Positions 52,933 to 61,622 are shown, counted from the first letter of the stretch. The stretch is DNA of 64,000 bases from Acinetobacter oleivorans DR1 (GCF_000196795.1 NC_014259.1:3348001-3412000); one strand, 5' to 3'. Notes: generated by a model from the letters alone, not told the origin. Program-made: numbers and translations.

Positions 52933-54645
52933 ATGGACGATATTACTTTGAAAAAGTTCTGTATCATTGGAATGGGATTCTCAGGTACGTGTACCTTCAT
53001 TAGCTTTGTAAAAAAAATACTGAATCAAGATATTGATCATAAGTCATGTTCTATCACTCTTGTCGAAATGCGTGAATCTATTGGACATGGGAATCCATAC
53101 GACAAAGATGAATTATTGGCTGGTCATCTGTGTAATAACCCTGCCCATTCAATGTCGCTTTGGGATAACGACTTTGTGGATTGGATGGAAGAAAATAAAG
53201 ATCACCTGATTAATCATTATCCACATCTAATTTATAAGAAATCTTTGACTGGTGAACCACAAGTCTTCCCCAATCCTAATGCCTTTTACCCTAGAGCTTT
53301 ATTTGGTGTCTATCTCAATGATAGATTCAAAAAATACTTAGAGTTAGCTAAATCAAATTACATTAAAGTTGAAGTTTACAATGGTTATGAAGCTATCGAT
53401 GGCTATGAAGCTAAAGGTGGTTATAATCTCGTTATTAAGAATCAAAACTCAAACCGAACCATTGAATTAAAAGGGTTTTCTAAGCTGTTGCTGACTATCG
53501 GGCACTGGACTGCAAGTAGTTTAGATTCCGAACAAAGTTTATTCGTAAAACCATATCCTTTTCAAAAAGTCTTAATGAGACTTAATGACATTATAAGACA
53601 AGATCATAAGCCAAATGTTCTTGTACGTGGTATGGGCCCTAGTGGTGTTGATACAGTCATCACTCTATTTAGTGAAGGATCGTTTGCAACTGAAAATGGG
53701 GGCTTCTCGAACTATCAGAAGGCCGTGACAGATGAAAACTTCAAAGCCTATGTTGTCAGTCGTTCAGGGTACTTTCCAGCGGTACGAGGCAATAAGCCTA
53801 ACTATGACTTTAAGTATTTCACTCATGAATCTTTTCCTGAGTTGCAGCAACACTTAAATAAAGTTTTATCACTAGATGATCTTCTTCATCTGCTTGATCT
53901 TGAGCTTAAAAATGCAACTAACGGTGAAGTGTCATTCAATGATTTGTGCAACTTGAAATTTGCCAATGCTTATGAAAAGTTGAAATATGATCTGGAGCAC
54001 CAAGAGCTTAATGACTTAATTAATATGATCATTCTTAAAGTACGAAGAATGAAGTTTTACCGTTATTTAAGTAGTCATGATAAAAAACGCTACGACCAAG
54101 AGTTTGATCATTTATTCATTCGTCTTGCCGTACCAATCCCACTGGAAAATGCACAAAAGCTGAAATGCCTCTTTGAAGCTGATCTACTCCAATCAATTAA
54201 GCTTGGCTATAACAGCAAACCTCTAAAGATAATGGATAGCCGTGTACAGCTCACTGATCATCTGGGGTATTCATTTGATTTTGATCTTGTAGTGAATACG
54301 ATCAGTCAAGACTTTGATATCTATAAGCATCCTTCAGTATTGGTTAAATCATTGTTAGAGCAAAAGAATATTGTCCCGAATATGGAGGATGAATATAACA
54401 CTGGGGGATTAATGCTGGATGGTTTCGAGACCTACAAACTCATGGAAAACCGTAGAGGATCCATAAAGCCCTCGGAGTATTTTTACTCTTTTGGTGTGCT
54501 TACCCGATACTGGCAAAATGAACGCAACTTTTCCAAAGCGATTGTTGATGCAGCTGATTCTGTCTCGACTGATTGGGTTGAATTGCTTCAAAAGCATCTC
54601 AGTGAACCAATATTTACTCCAGAACAACTTTATAAAATTAGTTAA
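52933..54645 (+). CDS. FAD/NAD(P)-binding oxidoreductase
   Basis: 570 residues. N-terminal FAD Rossmann motif IIGMGFSGT (Gly13-Gly18), then GHGNPYDKDELLAGHLCNNPAHSMSLWD, a form of the FAD-NAD(P)-binding family (PF13454) block, and a second dinucleotide site VRGMGPSGVDTV (about 233-238) for NAD(P)H. The C-terminal half has FDLVVNTIS, typical of a flavin-monooxygenase-like closing strand. Catalysis could be hydroxylation or oxidation of an amino-acid-derived product. It lacks an exposed ribosome site; a stem-loop precedes the ATG. Third gene of the island operon. Confidence 0.82.
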   Translation: MDDITLKKFCIIGMGFSGTCTFISFVKKILNQDIDHKSCSITLVEMRESIGHGNPYDKDELLAGHLCNNPAHSMSLWDNDFVDWMEENKDHLINHYPHLIYKKSLTGEPQVFPNPNAFYPRALFGVYLNDRFKKYLELAKSNYIKVEVYNGYEAIDGYEAKGGYNLVIKNQNSNRTIELKGFSKLLLTIGHWTASSLDSEQSLFVKPYPFQKVLMRLNDIIRQDHKPNVLVRGMGPSGVDTVITLFSEGSFATENGGFSNYQKAVTDENFKAYVVSRSGYFPAVRGNKPNYDFKYFTHESFPELQQHLNKVLSLDDLLHLLDLELKNATNGEVSFNDLCNLKFANAYEKLKYDLEHQELNDLINMIILKVRRMKFYRYLSSHDKKRYDQEFDHLFIRLAVPIPLENAQKLKCLFEADLLQSIKLGYNSKPLKIMDSRVQLTDHLGYSFDFDLVVNTISQDFDIYKHPSVLVKSLLEQKNIVPNMEDEYNTGGLMLDGFETYKLMENRRGSIKPSEYFYSFGVLTRYWQNERNFSKAIVDAADSVSTDWVELLQKHLSEPIFTPEQLYKIS

Positions 54646-54664
54646 TCAGACTAGGAAATGATCA

Positions 54665-55192
54665 ATGGAAATGCATCAGTTTTGTTATGACCGTGATATT
54701 AGGATAGTGCTATGCAATTTAAAAGATAGCCTGTTTCCATTTCATAGGCATACTCATATCCCCGATCTTGTGTACTGCTCAAAAGGTGCTATTCAGGTTG
54801 AGTTACCAGATTTGAAGCAGAAATATATTGTTAATCAGGGTGACTTTTTTCAAATTCCACCAAATGTTAGACACAGATTTGCAAATAAAGATATTGAGGT
54901 TGAAAGCCGCTATATCATTCTTCAAATTGGAGAATTTAGTATTGAATTTTTTAAAAATATTGAAGAAATAGAACCCCTACTTGCCAATATCGAACCTAAA
55001 ACTCGACTGAGTTCAGATATTTTTATTAAAGACTATAACGCTGACATTCAATATATTATTGAAGACTTTCAAAACAATAGAAAAAAGGAAATTAGTACCG
55101 AGGAACAAGCAGACATTATTCAAGCATTAGAAGTATTTTTGCAGAATGGGTATAAGTCAAAATTTCCAGAAAAATCGTACTTTTTTGCTTAA
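54665..55192 (+). CDS. Cupin-domain protein
   Basis: 175 residues. Cupin motif 1 FHRHTHIPDLVYCSKGAIQV supplies His ligands and motif 2 GDFFQIPPNVRHRF the final His; the C-terminal 80 residues are helical with no AraC helix-turn-helix. Could be a small-molecule sensor, isomerase or dioxygenase. AGGA 8 nt before ATG; 19-nt gap from the flavoprotein gene, so the last gene of the operon. Confidence 0.8.
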   Translation: MEMHQFCYDRDIRIVLCNLKDSLFPFHRHTHIPDLVYCSKGAIQVELPDLKQKYIVNQGDFFQIPPNVRHRFANKDIEVESRYIILQIGEFSIEFFKNIEEIEPLLANIEPKTRLSSDIFIKDYNADIQYIIEDFQNNRKKEISTEEQADIIQALEVFLQNGYKSKFPEKSYFFA

Positions 55193-55210
55193 TCCCACTG
55201 CGTGTTAGTC

Positions 55211-55276
55211 ATGCAAAGCATAGTCATATATTCAAGCAAGCTCTTGAAGTTCCTTGTTATAACTTATGCTTTGCAT
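55211..55276. repeat. 12-bp inverted repeat at the convergent junction
   Basis: ATGCAAAGCATA (55211-55222) and TATGCTTTGCAT (55265-55276) are exact complements; the right arm is in the ATPase gene 3' end. Could fold as a terminator-like stem with a 42-nt loop. Confidence 0.45.
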
Positions 55277-56320
55277 TTCCTGTAATCGTGAATAAGTTCT
55301 TTGAAATTCAAATTTAAGTCTCTCACCTTTATATAACTGATTTAATGGCTGTGAGGCAACAAAGTAGAGTTTGATTTTTTGATCATAAAGCTCATCAATC
55401 AAATAAATAAAACGTCTCACGGTATCATAAATTCTATCTGTTAAATCACCAATTCCACTGATAAGCACATAGTCATATTGCGTTGCTATCTCAATATAAT
55501 CAGCTGGGCTTCTGGCTTCTCGGCAAAGGTTTTCAAAGTCGAACCAAATCACATTCTTATAGCAAGATTTAACCTCGACTGATCTGTGGTTGATTATGAT
55601 GCTCGTCTTGAGTTCTTTCTGGTTATTGGTAAGTTGCTGGTAAACCGAATGAAGCCATTGTTCTGATTCTTCATTTAATGGAAATCTATAGAACTCATCA
55701 TTGGAGTTGCTTTCTTTTATAGTTCTATAATCAAGTTGATTACCGATCTTCAAGACCGTGCAATTCTTATTGATATGATCTATGGTCTCTAAAAATCTAT
55801 CGCGATTTAAACCATCTTTATAAAGATCTTTCGGATCGATATTCGAGGTAGCAACCAATATCACTTTCTTTGAAAATAGCAGATTAAATAGATTTGAAAG
55901 TATCATTGCATCGGCAACATTTGATACAAAAAACTCATCGAAGCAAATCAGTTTATAGTTGCTTGCTATGTCATTAGCGATCAGCTTTAAAGGATCTTTA
56001 TTTCCACGATAGCCAATAAGCTGCTTGTGAACATCTTTTAGGAAATGATGAAAATGCACTCTCATTTTCTTTTTAAAATTAAGAGAGTTATAAAATAAAT
56101 CCATAATCCATGTCTTGCCTGTTCCTACACTTCCCCACATGTATAGGCCTTTAATCTGGGGACTAAAGAAATGATTAGACTGGTTTTCAATTTTATTCCA
56201 AATCTCATTTAATGTTTCAATAGCTTGTCGCTGAGACGGATCTGCAAGAACAACGCCAGTATCAATCATGGAGTTGTATATCTCGATTGGACTTTGACCC
56301 TCATGCTTAAGCATCTTCAT
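55232..56320 (-). CDS. AFG1/ZapE-like AAA ATPase
   Basis: 362 residues. Walker A GSVGTGKT (63-70), Walker B LICFDEFFVSNVADAMIL, sensor TSNIDPKDLYKDGLNRDRF, then IWFDFENLCREARSPADY, all hallmarks of AFG1/ZapE. Housekeeping ZapE acts on FtsZ at division; an additional copy in an island suggests another client. The start overlaps the regulator gene by 14 nt; ATG at 56314 fits the AGGG site better than 56320. Convergent with the cupin gene. Confidence 0.88.
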   Translation of the reverse strand: MKMLKHEGQSPIEIYNSMIDTGVVLADPSQRQAIETLNEIWNKIENQSNHFFSPQIKGLYMWGSVGTGKTWIMDLFYNSLNFKKKMRVHFHHFLKDVHKQLIGYRGNKDPLKLIANDIASNYKLICFDEFFVSNVADAMILSNLFNLLFSKKVILVATSNIDPKDLYKDGLNRDRFLETIDHINKNCTVLKIGNQLDYRTIKESNSNDEFYRFPLNEESEQWLHSVYQQLTNNQKELKTSIIINHRSVEVKSCYKNVIWFDFENLCREARSPADYIEIATQYDYVLISGIGDLTDRIYDTVRRFIYLIDELYDQKIKLYFVASQPLNQLYKGERLKFEFQRTYSRLQEMQSISYNKELQELA

Positions 56321-57206
56321 TCCCTACGGTAGCCAAGATTGTTGTTGAGTGCTTAATAATAATATCATTCATTATTAAAACTGCTGGAGAAAGATAAGAA
56401 AGCTGATGCCAGTATAATGGAATCTTAATCCTATATTCCTTTGAAATTTCCTTTATGCCTAGATTCGATAAATCCTGATTTATCTTGCATATAGGCATTA
56501 TTCCGTAGCCCATATCACAGGCAAGTCCAGAAATATAAGAATCAGTCGAAGGAATAATATGAAAAGGAATCATTGATTTTTTGAGTCCGAAGTTAGATTC
56601 TAAAAAATCGAAATATATTCTTTCATTTTCATTAAATAAAACTAAAGGAGCTAAACGAAGACTCTCTCTATTAATTCCATTTTTAAACCATTTATTAATA
56701 AAATTCTCTGAGGCAACCAGACAATAAACCATATTACCTAAATGTACACTTGTACACCCTCTAATTATCTCAGACTCGGAAGTAATGCAGGCCTGAACTT
56801 CTCCTCTTTTTAAGAGTTCGAAGGTATTACAAAGCGTATCAATCTTTACATCTATTGTAATAGCCTCAGAAAGACAGTACTTGGCTAATATAGGGAAAAG
56901 CAATGACTCAAATGTACCTATACTCGCAGCAATGGGTAATGGTTTAAATTTATTGTTGATGACTGATTTTAAAAAAACATTCTCTAATAAAGATGCTCGC
57001 TGAAGATAAGCAAATAACTCAGCTCCAAATGGTGTTGGTTTACATGGTCTTTCTCTAACTAATAATACATTCCCTAATCGCTCCTCTAATAATCGAACTC
57101 TTTGAGAAATTGCTGATTGAGATACACATAATTTTTTACCAGCTTTTTCGAAACTTCCTGTTTCAACAACGGCCGAAAAGGCGTCGCATTTAATTTTATC
57201 TAGCAT
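56307..57206 (-). CDS. LysR-family regulator, ArgP/LysG-like
   Basis: 299 residues with a winged helix (CDAFSAVVETGSFEKAGKKL, then CVSQSAISQRVRLLEERLG). LVRERPCKPTPFG and the C-terminal YWHQLSYLSP follow the ArgP/LysG pattern (LVRTVPPRPTEQG and YWHRFAP in E. coli ArgP), whose members sense lysine or arginine and often control a LysE exporter. Here it probably controls the island genes. Overlaps the ATPase gene, so they form one transcript. Ligand not proven. Confidence 0.82.
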   Translation of the reverse strand: MLDKIKCDAFSAVVETGSFEKAGKKLCVSQSAISQRVRLLEERLGNVLLVRERPCKPTPFGAELFAYLQRASLLENVFLKSVINNKFKPLPIAASIGTFESLLFPILAKYCLSEAITIDVKIDTLCNTFELLKRGEVQACITSESEIIRGCTSVHLGNMVYCLVASENFINKWFKNGINRESLRLAPLVLFNENERIYFDFLESNFGLKKSMIPFHIIPSTDSYISGLACDMGYGIMPICKINQDLSNLGIKEISKEYRIKIPLYWHQLSYLSPAVLIMNDIIIKHSTTILATVGNEDA

Positions 57207-57524
57207 TTTTAAATGTTATCTATATTAATTAAAATTATATTTCTTAATCATAGTAATGGGTATGGCAATACGAAATACTACAATTGTATTACTTCTGCTA
57301 AATAATCATTATTTATTTTAGTTAAATGAGTATCACACATGCAATTAATTAGAAAAACTAATAAAACCATAATTAAATTCAATATTAATTAAAATGCAGC
57401 AACAGACTACTAAACTGGTGGTGCGTTAAGCTGGTAGGTTTAAGTATTACTTTTTAAAGTAACTCAAAGCCATAAAAAATGACCTCTTCATTACTTGCAA
57501 GAAGGCATAATTTCTTGAATATAA
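57207..57524. other. AT-rich right end of the island
   Basis: 318 bp upstream of the ArgP-like gene; very AT-rich up to 57398, then the second att-like copy, then 77 bp with no visible feature before the phzF-like stop. No gene seen. Confidence 0.55.
57399..57447 (+). repeat. Putative att site, distal decayed copy of the nrdB end
   Basis: Direct repeat of 49400-49448. In the nrdB frame it would read TDY-stop-TGGALSW-stop: the Gln codon CAA is TAA and the final stop is TAG. It is not part of a gene. Confidence 0.65.
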
Positions 57525-58418
57525 TCAATCTTTTCTCGAGTACAAAACTGAGCCAACTAAAACGGCTTGGCCTGCAATGCTAACGTGTAATATTGAATCT
57601 GTTTTCTCAACTGTTACTAAAACTCGCCCCGGTCTTTGTATGGCTAGACCTTGATATCCCCAATAAGTTATTTTCTGGTCACATTCGATTAAATCGTGAT
57701 GAACAAGGTACGCTCCCGCTGGACCATTTGCATTACCAGTTACAGGATCTTCATTAATACCGATCGCGGGTGCGAACATTCGACCATAAGTAATAGGTTC
57801 TTGCTTACTACCTTCCAAGACAAAGGGGAAAAAACCATTGCAACCTATTTCAGCACTCATAGCTTTCAATTTTTCATTGTTCGGAGTTAATCCATCAAGT
57901 GTACTTCTGCTCAGCATGGGCACCATCACCTTGGAATGCCCCGTCGTGACAACTTGTATTGGCAAGTCAGCAAAATCACTTTCACTCATACCCAGTGCGC
58001 TTGCAAGTTCACTCCGTTGACTTGCATTAAAAGGTGGTAAAAATTCTACGCGACCTTGGGTCATTTTCACCAATAACGCTTCTGGACTTCCAAATATTGA
58101 AACGGGTAAATGACCTGCCCCTGTTTTTGCAATTAATGGATAGTCTGATTGGTGGCCTGTAGTTGCACGTAAAAAATGAGTAGCGATCGTCGCATGTCCA
58201 CAGATCGGGACTTCATTTGTAGGGGTAAAATATCGAACATGTATGTCATGGCTTTGATCTTTAGGTGACAAAACAAAGGCAGTTTCTGAATACCCTGCGA
58301 ATGCAGCAATATCTTGCATTTCTTGAGTTGAAAGATGGTCAGCATCTAGAACAACTCCTGCTCGATTTCCTGTATTTGGTTGGGTGGTAAATGCATCAAC
58401 CACATAAATGGTCGTCAT
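57525..58418 (-). CDS. PhzF-family isomerase-like protein
   Basis: 297 residues, two-lobed PhzF/DapF-like fold. YSETAFVLSP carries the catalytic glutamate, FTPTNEVPICGHATIAT is the N-lobe signature and INEDPVTGNANGP the C-lobe signature. In phenazine producers PhzF isomerises an anthranilate derivative; in bacteria without phenazine genes, as seems the case here, the role of YddE-type members is unknown. AGGAG lies in a short hairpin just before the ATG. Divergent from a LysR gene. Confidence 0.88.
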   Translation of the reverse strand: MTTIYVVDAFTTQPNTGNRAGVVLDADHLSTQEMQDIAAFAGYSETAFVLSPKDQSHDIHVRYFTPTNEVPICGHATIATHFLRATTGHQSDYPLIAKTGAGHLPVSIFGSPEALLVKMTQGRVEFLPPFNASQRSELASALGMSESDFADLPIQVVTTGHSKVMVPMLSRSTLDGLTPNNEKLKAMSAEIGCNGFFPFVLEGSKQEPITYGRMFAPAIGINEDPVTGNANGPAGAYLVHHDLIECDQKITYWGYQGLAIQRPGRVLVTVEKTDSILHVSIAGQAVLVGSVLYSRKD

Positions 58419-58642
58419 GGCAGAGCTCCTCTGTTGTTAACATTGTGATCTCAGAAATAGCTCTCGCCATAACCAGAAAATCTTATTTAATTGCTGCGCC
58501 ACATGTCGTAGCCCTAAAAGCTTTATAGTCGCCTCATATAATGAGTTTTGAGGCCTTATAGTGATTGTTTGAATTGTATAAATCTAAACACTGGGGATAC
58601 TATAGTTTTTATTGCAAACGCATTTTTTAAATATGGAAAGGT

Positions 58643-59506
58643 ATGAACTGGGACGATACTAAAATTTTGTTAGCTATTGGGCGAACTGGCGGGTTGAGCC
58701 GCAGTGCAAAATTGCTTGGTATTAGTGTTTCTACCGTACATCGCAGAGCTGTTGAACTAGAGAAAAGTCTCAATGTGATTCTTTTTTCCCGAGACAGTGA
58801 TGGCTATACACTCACCCATGTTGGAAAACATTTTTTTGCTTTGGCTGAAAAAGCAGAAGAGCATTTAATAGCGATGGAACGTTACAACGGTCAAGGGCAA
58901 CAATCATTGTTCCGCATTGCTTTACCTGAGTTAATTGGGCAGCAGTTGCTTCAATCAAAGCTAACAGCATTGCAACTGAAGCATCCAAATTTACAATTAG
59001 AGATATCAACGAGTGTCGTTCCTGTTGATTTTTCCCGACGGGAAGCTGACATTATTCTTCGACTTGTTCGTCCAGAAAGCGGGCGTTACATTATTCGCCG
59101 ACTTGGCCAACTGGAGTATGGGCTTTATTGTAGTAAAGATTATCTCGCCAGTTTCACAGAGCATGCTGAAACGTCTAATGATTTACTGAATCATCGTATA
59201 ATCGGTTGGGACAGAAGCCTTCAATATACGTTCTTAGCACAATGGATACGTGAACTCACCCAAGATGCAGTTCCTGCTTTGTCTTTTGATAACATGCACT
59301 CGCAACTACGAGCAGTCATTGAAGGACAAGGAGTTACAGCCCTGCCTTGTTTTGTTGCAAAGGCTTCTGGTTTAGTACTCATACTACCTGAGCAAACTTT
59401 AAAACAAGATGTGTGGTTAATGCGTCATTTAGATACTAAGGATAGTGACTATTCAACGTTGATTAGTGAAACGATTGAAAAAGAACTACAAGAATATCTG
59501 TTGTAA
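58643..59506 (+). CDS. LysR-family regulator divergent from the phzF-like gene
   Basis: 287 residues. The winged helix reads DDTKILLAIGRTGGLSRSAK, then LGISVSTVHRRAVELEKSL, a variant where VHRR replaces the more usual ISRQ; the effector domain follows from about 88. It is 224 bp from the divergent phzF-like start and likely regulates it. GGAAAGGT before the ATG fits a ribosome site. Confidence 0.85.
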   Translation: MNWDDTKILLAIGRTGGLSRSAKLLGISVSTVHRRAVELEKSLNVILFSRDSDGYTLTHVGKHFFALAEKAEEHLIAMERYNGQGQQSLFRIALPELIGQQLLQSKLTALQLKHPNLQLEISTSVVPVDFSRREADIILRLVRPESGRYIIRRLGQLEYGLYCSKDYLASFTEHAETSNDLLNHRIIGWDRSLQYTFLAQWIRELTQDAVPALSFDNMHSQLRAVIEGQGVTALPCFVAKASGLVLILPEQTLKQDVWLMRHLDTKDSDYSTLISETIEKELQEYLL

Positions 59507-59512
59507 TAAACA

Positions 59513-60088
59513 TTAGCTTTTATTCTGATATTTAAAAGCCTTTAAAAGTAATATTAAAACAATCACCACTAGCCAGATTAAAATTAAATATCTCATCAAT
59601 AAGGTGGGGAACATAACCCAATTCCACCAAGAAGCAATTTTTTCTTCACTTGTTGAAAAATTAATTACACTCCCTTTTTCATCTTCAAAGCGAACACTAC
59701 TAGCTACAATTTTGTTACCATCAAGAAATATTGAAGGATAAGGGAAAAAACTTCCTTCTAATTTAAGCAATTTTCTAGGTCTATATAATTCACAGAATGA
59801 ACCATTCTCATTTTTAAAATATGCACAATTAATTAAAAATTTTTTATTTGTCCTTTTTATTATCAGTGATGTCATACGCCCATGTTTAATTTGAAATTCA
59901 GGTTCATAAACAACAAAACCCTCTTTTTTAGGAGTGAAAACTATACTTGGGTTAAGAGCACAAAGTAGTACGATCAGACAAAAACTTAAGGTAAGGACAA
60001 GAACAAAATTTTTATAAACATACGAATATAATGAAAAAAATGGATCAACCACCTCAGCAGAGATCCACATTTTAAGTTTATAAATCAC
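59513..60088 (-). CDS. Two-helix membrane protein, unknown
   Basis: 191 residues: membrane helix at about 28-47, a 100-residue periplasmic region (polar, with Cys pairs NCAYF and FCELY), second helix at about 160-183. GTG start at 60088, preceded by GAGGGG. It follows the 94-aa membrane gene by 11 nt and probably forms a complex with it. No domain recognised. Confidence 0.65.
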   Translation of the reverse strand: MIYKLKMWISAEVVDPFFSLYSYVYKNFVLVLTLSFCLIVLLCALNPSIVFTPKKEGFVVYEPEFQIKHGRMTSLIIKRTNKKFLINCAYFKNENGSFCELYRPRKLLKLEGSFFPYPSIFLDGNKIVASSVRFEDEKGSVINFSTSEEKIASWWNWVMFPTLLMRYLILIWLVVIVLILLLKAFKYQNKS

Positions 60089-60099
60089 AACTATCCCCT

Positions 60100-60384
60100 C
60101 TATAAAACAACAATAAAGAACATCACAGATAAAAGGATACCTATTAAAAGTGGCATAAAATTAGCTATATACTTATTTTCCTTAAAAACCTTGCTAAATA
60201 TAAAAATGAGAAAACAAATTAAATATGACACGTTATAATTAAAAGAAGATAAATCATCAAAGTAATTTATTCCTTTACTTCGTTTAGCAAGTAGATAAAA
60301 CATAAAAATAGAGTAACCCGCCAAACCTAAGAAAATTGAGGTAAATGCGCTTACCTCTGCTTTACTCATAATTTCATCTTTCAT
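60100..60384 (-). CDS. Three-helix membrane protein, unknown
   Basis: 94 residues, three hydrophobic helices (about 13-33, 50-64, 73-93) with short loops. GGGGAA precedes the first ATG region. Not recognised; co-transcribed with the downstream two-helix protein. Confidence 0.6.
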   Translation of the reverse strand: MKDEIMSKAEVSAFTSIFLGLAGYSIFMFYLLAKRSKGINYFDDLSSFNYNVSYLICFLIFIFSKVFKENKYIANFMPLLIGILLSVMFFIVVL

Positions 60385-60455
60385 AAATTCCCCAATAAAA
60401 AATATAATTATTTAATAAAATAAAAAAAGCTATTTTATAGCAAAATTAATAATCT

Positions 60456-61055
60456 TTAATATAGCTCTAAATAGCCAAATACAGCTTTCTCAACTCGCTG
60501 CTGTAAATTATTTAAATCACTTTCCCCTGCTATGCCTGCTGCGTTAATCATTCCTTTACTTAAAGCAATTACATCTTGCGCGGCTGTTTGTGCATGTGAA
60601 ATGCCAGAACGTATAAACAAGTCAGAAATTATGGTTTCAAGCTCATGTTGAAGTTCACTTTCTTCAATGTCTTTGCCAATCAGTTCAGAAGCAAATTCTA
60701 GTGTTCGTGCTAACTGTGGACGGCTCAATTGATGTTGCACAGCAGCACGTATGATTAATTTTAATTTTTCTTTTAAGTCTGCGGCTTCATGTTGCTGTAT
60801 GGCCTCAACAATATGATTTGAAAGCTTAGCGCGCTCACGTCGAATTAACTCGACGATTAAAGCATCTTTAGAAGGAAAGTACTGATATAGGCTACCAATG
60901 CTTACGCCAGCAAGTTCAGCCACGGCATTTGTGTTAAATCCAGCAAAGCCTAAAGACTCTAAAATGCGAGCAGCCGCCTCTAAAATAGCTTCAAAGGTAG
61001 CCACTGAGCGTGCTTGACGCGGGCGTTTGCGTGGGTCTGGAAGTGTTTCTGACAT
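60456..61055 (-). CDS. TetR-family regulator
   Basis: 199 residues. Basic N-terminus (DPRKRPRQARS), then HTH TFEAILEAAARILESLGFAG with recognition segment LAGVSIGSLYQYFPSKDAL, a textbook TetR domain; C-terminal ligand domain. Divergent from the darcynin gene across 122 bp with two palindromes that suit autoregulation and darcynin control. No ribosome site seen. Confidence 0.86.
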   Translation of the reverse strand: MSETLPDPRKRPRQARSVATFEAILEAAARILESLGFAGFNTNAVAELAGVSIGSLYQYFPSKDALIVELIRRERAKLSNHIVEAIQQHEAADLKEKLKLIIRAAVQHQLSRPQLARTLEFASELIGKDIEESELQHELETIISDLFIRSGISHAQTAAQDVIALSKGMINAAGIAGESDLNNLQQRVEKAVFGYLELY

Positions 61056-61076
61056 GGGCCGAAATGCGAGTATTTA

Positions 61077-61121
61077 ATATGAGCAATCACTCATATACTG
61101 ACTGAGTCATATTGATATGAC
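61077..61121. promoter_or_regulatory. Two palindromes between tetR-like and darcynin genes
   Basis: ATATGAG CAATCA CTCATAT (61077-61096) and GTCATAT TG ATATGAC (61106-61121), both with perfect 7-bp arms. The first resembles TetR-family TGAG...CTCA operators. Confidence 0.65.
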
Positions 61122-61177
61122 AAGCAAATGCTGTCTTTTTCAGTTGAGCTTCAACTCGGCCCAGTCATGGAGTGGTT

Positions 61178-61498
61178 ATGTCTAGAACCTATACTTTTTT
61201 TATTCATTTAAGAGCACTACCCGCTTGGTTGGCTTTAGCGCGTGAAAAGCGGGCGGAGTTTAGTATACAAAAGCTTGAGCCTATTTTTGAGAAGTACTCG
61301 ACTGTAAAAGTTCGATGGTATGACGTTGAGGCATTTAGCACTAAAGCCAGTGATATTGCTGTGTTTGAGACGACATCTCTGCAAGATTATTATTTTGTGA
61401 TTGATGCGATTCGAGATTCTGAATTTTGTACAGTTCCCTACTTTGAATTTGTAGAGATTATTCCTGCCATTGAAGATGGATATGTGGAGTATGAATAA
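61178..61498 (+). CDS. Darcynin-family protein
   Basis: 106 residues from ATG at 61178, with GGAG 5 nt upstream (a GTG at 61172 is also in frame). TYTFFIHLRALPAWLALARE, then WYDVEAFSTKASDIAVFETT and FEFVEIIPAIEDGY match my memory of the darcynin family, a ferredoxin-like alpha/beta barrel first named in Acinetobacter. Function unknown. The TetR partner suggests it is induced by a small molecule. Confidence 0.78.
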   Translation: MSRTYTFFIHLRALPAWLALAREKRAEFSIQKLEPIFEKYSTVKVRWYDVEAFSTKASDIAVFETTSLQDYYFVIDAIRDSEFCTVPYFEFVEIIPAIEDGYVEYE

Positions 61499-61622
61499 AG
61501 TTTCCTGTAAGCGGGTATAACTTTTTATCAAACCAGTGATGCTTTAAGCCAGTAATTTTATGGCTATGCCTAAAGTAATAGCCATCGTAAAATTTAGTAG
61601 CTTTATTTCAAATTTTTTATAT

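Noticed and set aside
51603..54645. Siderophore or phenazine cluster
   Set aside because: No NRPS, NIS synthetase, carrier protein or other phz genes; phzF-like 57525-58418 stands alone outside the island.
49400..57447. Transposon explanation for the island
   Set aside because: No transposase, terminal inverted repeats or short target duplication; the 49-bp direct repeats fit site-specific or homologous recombination better.
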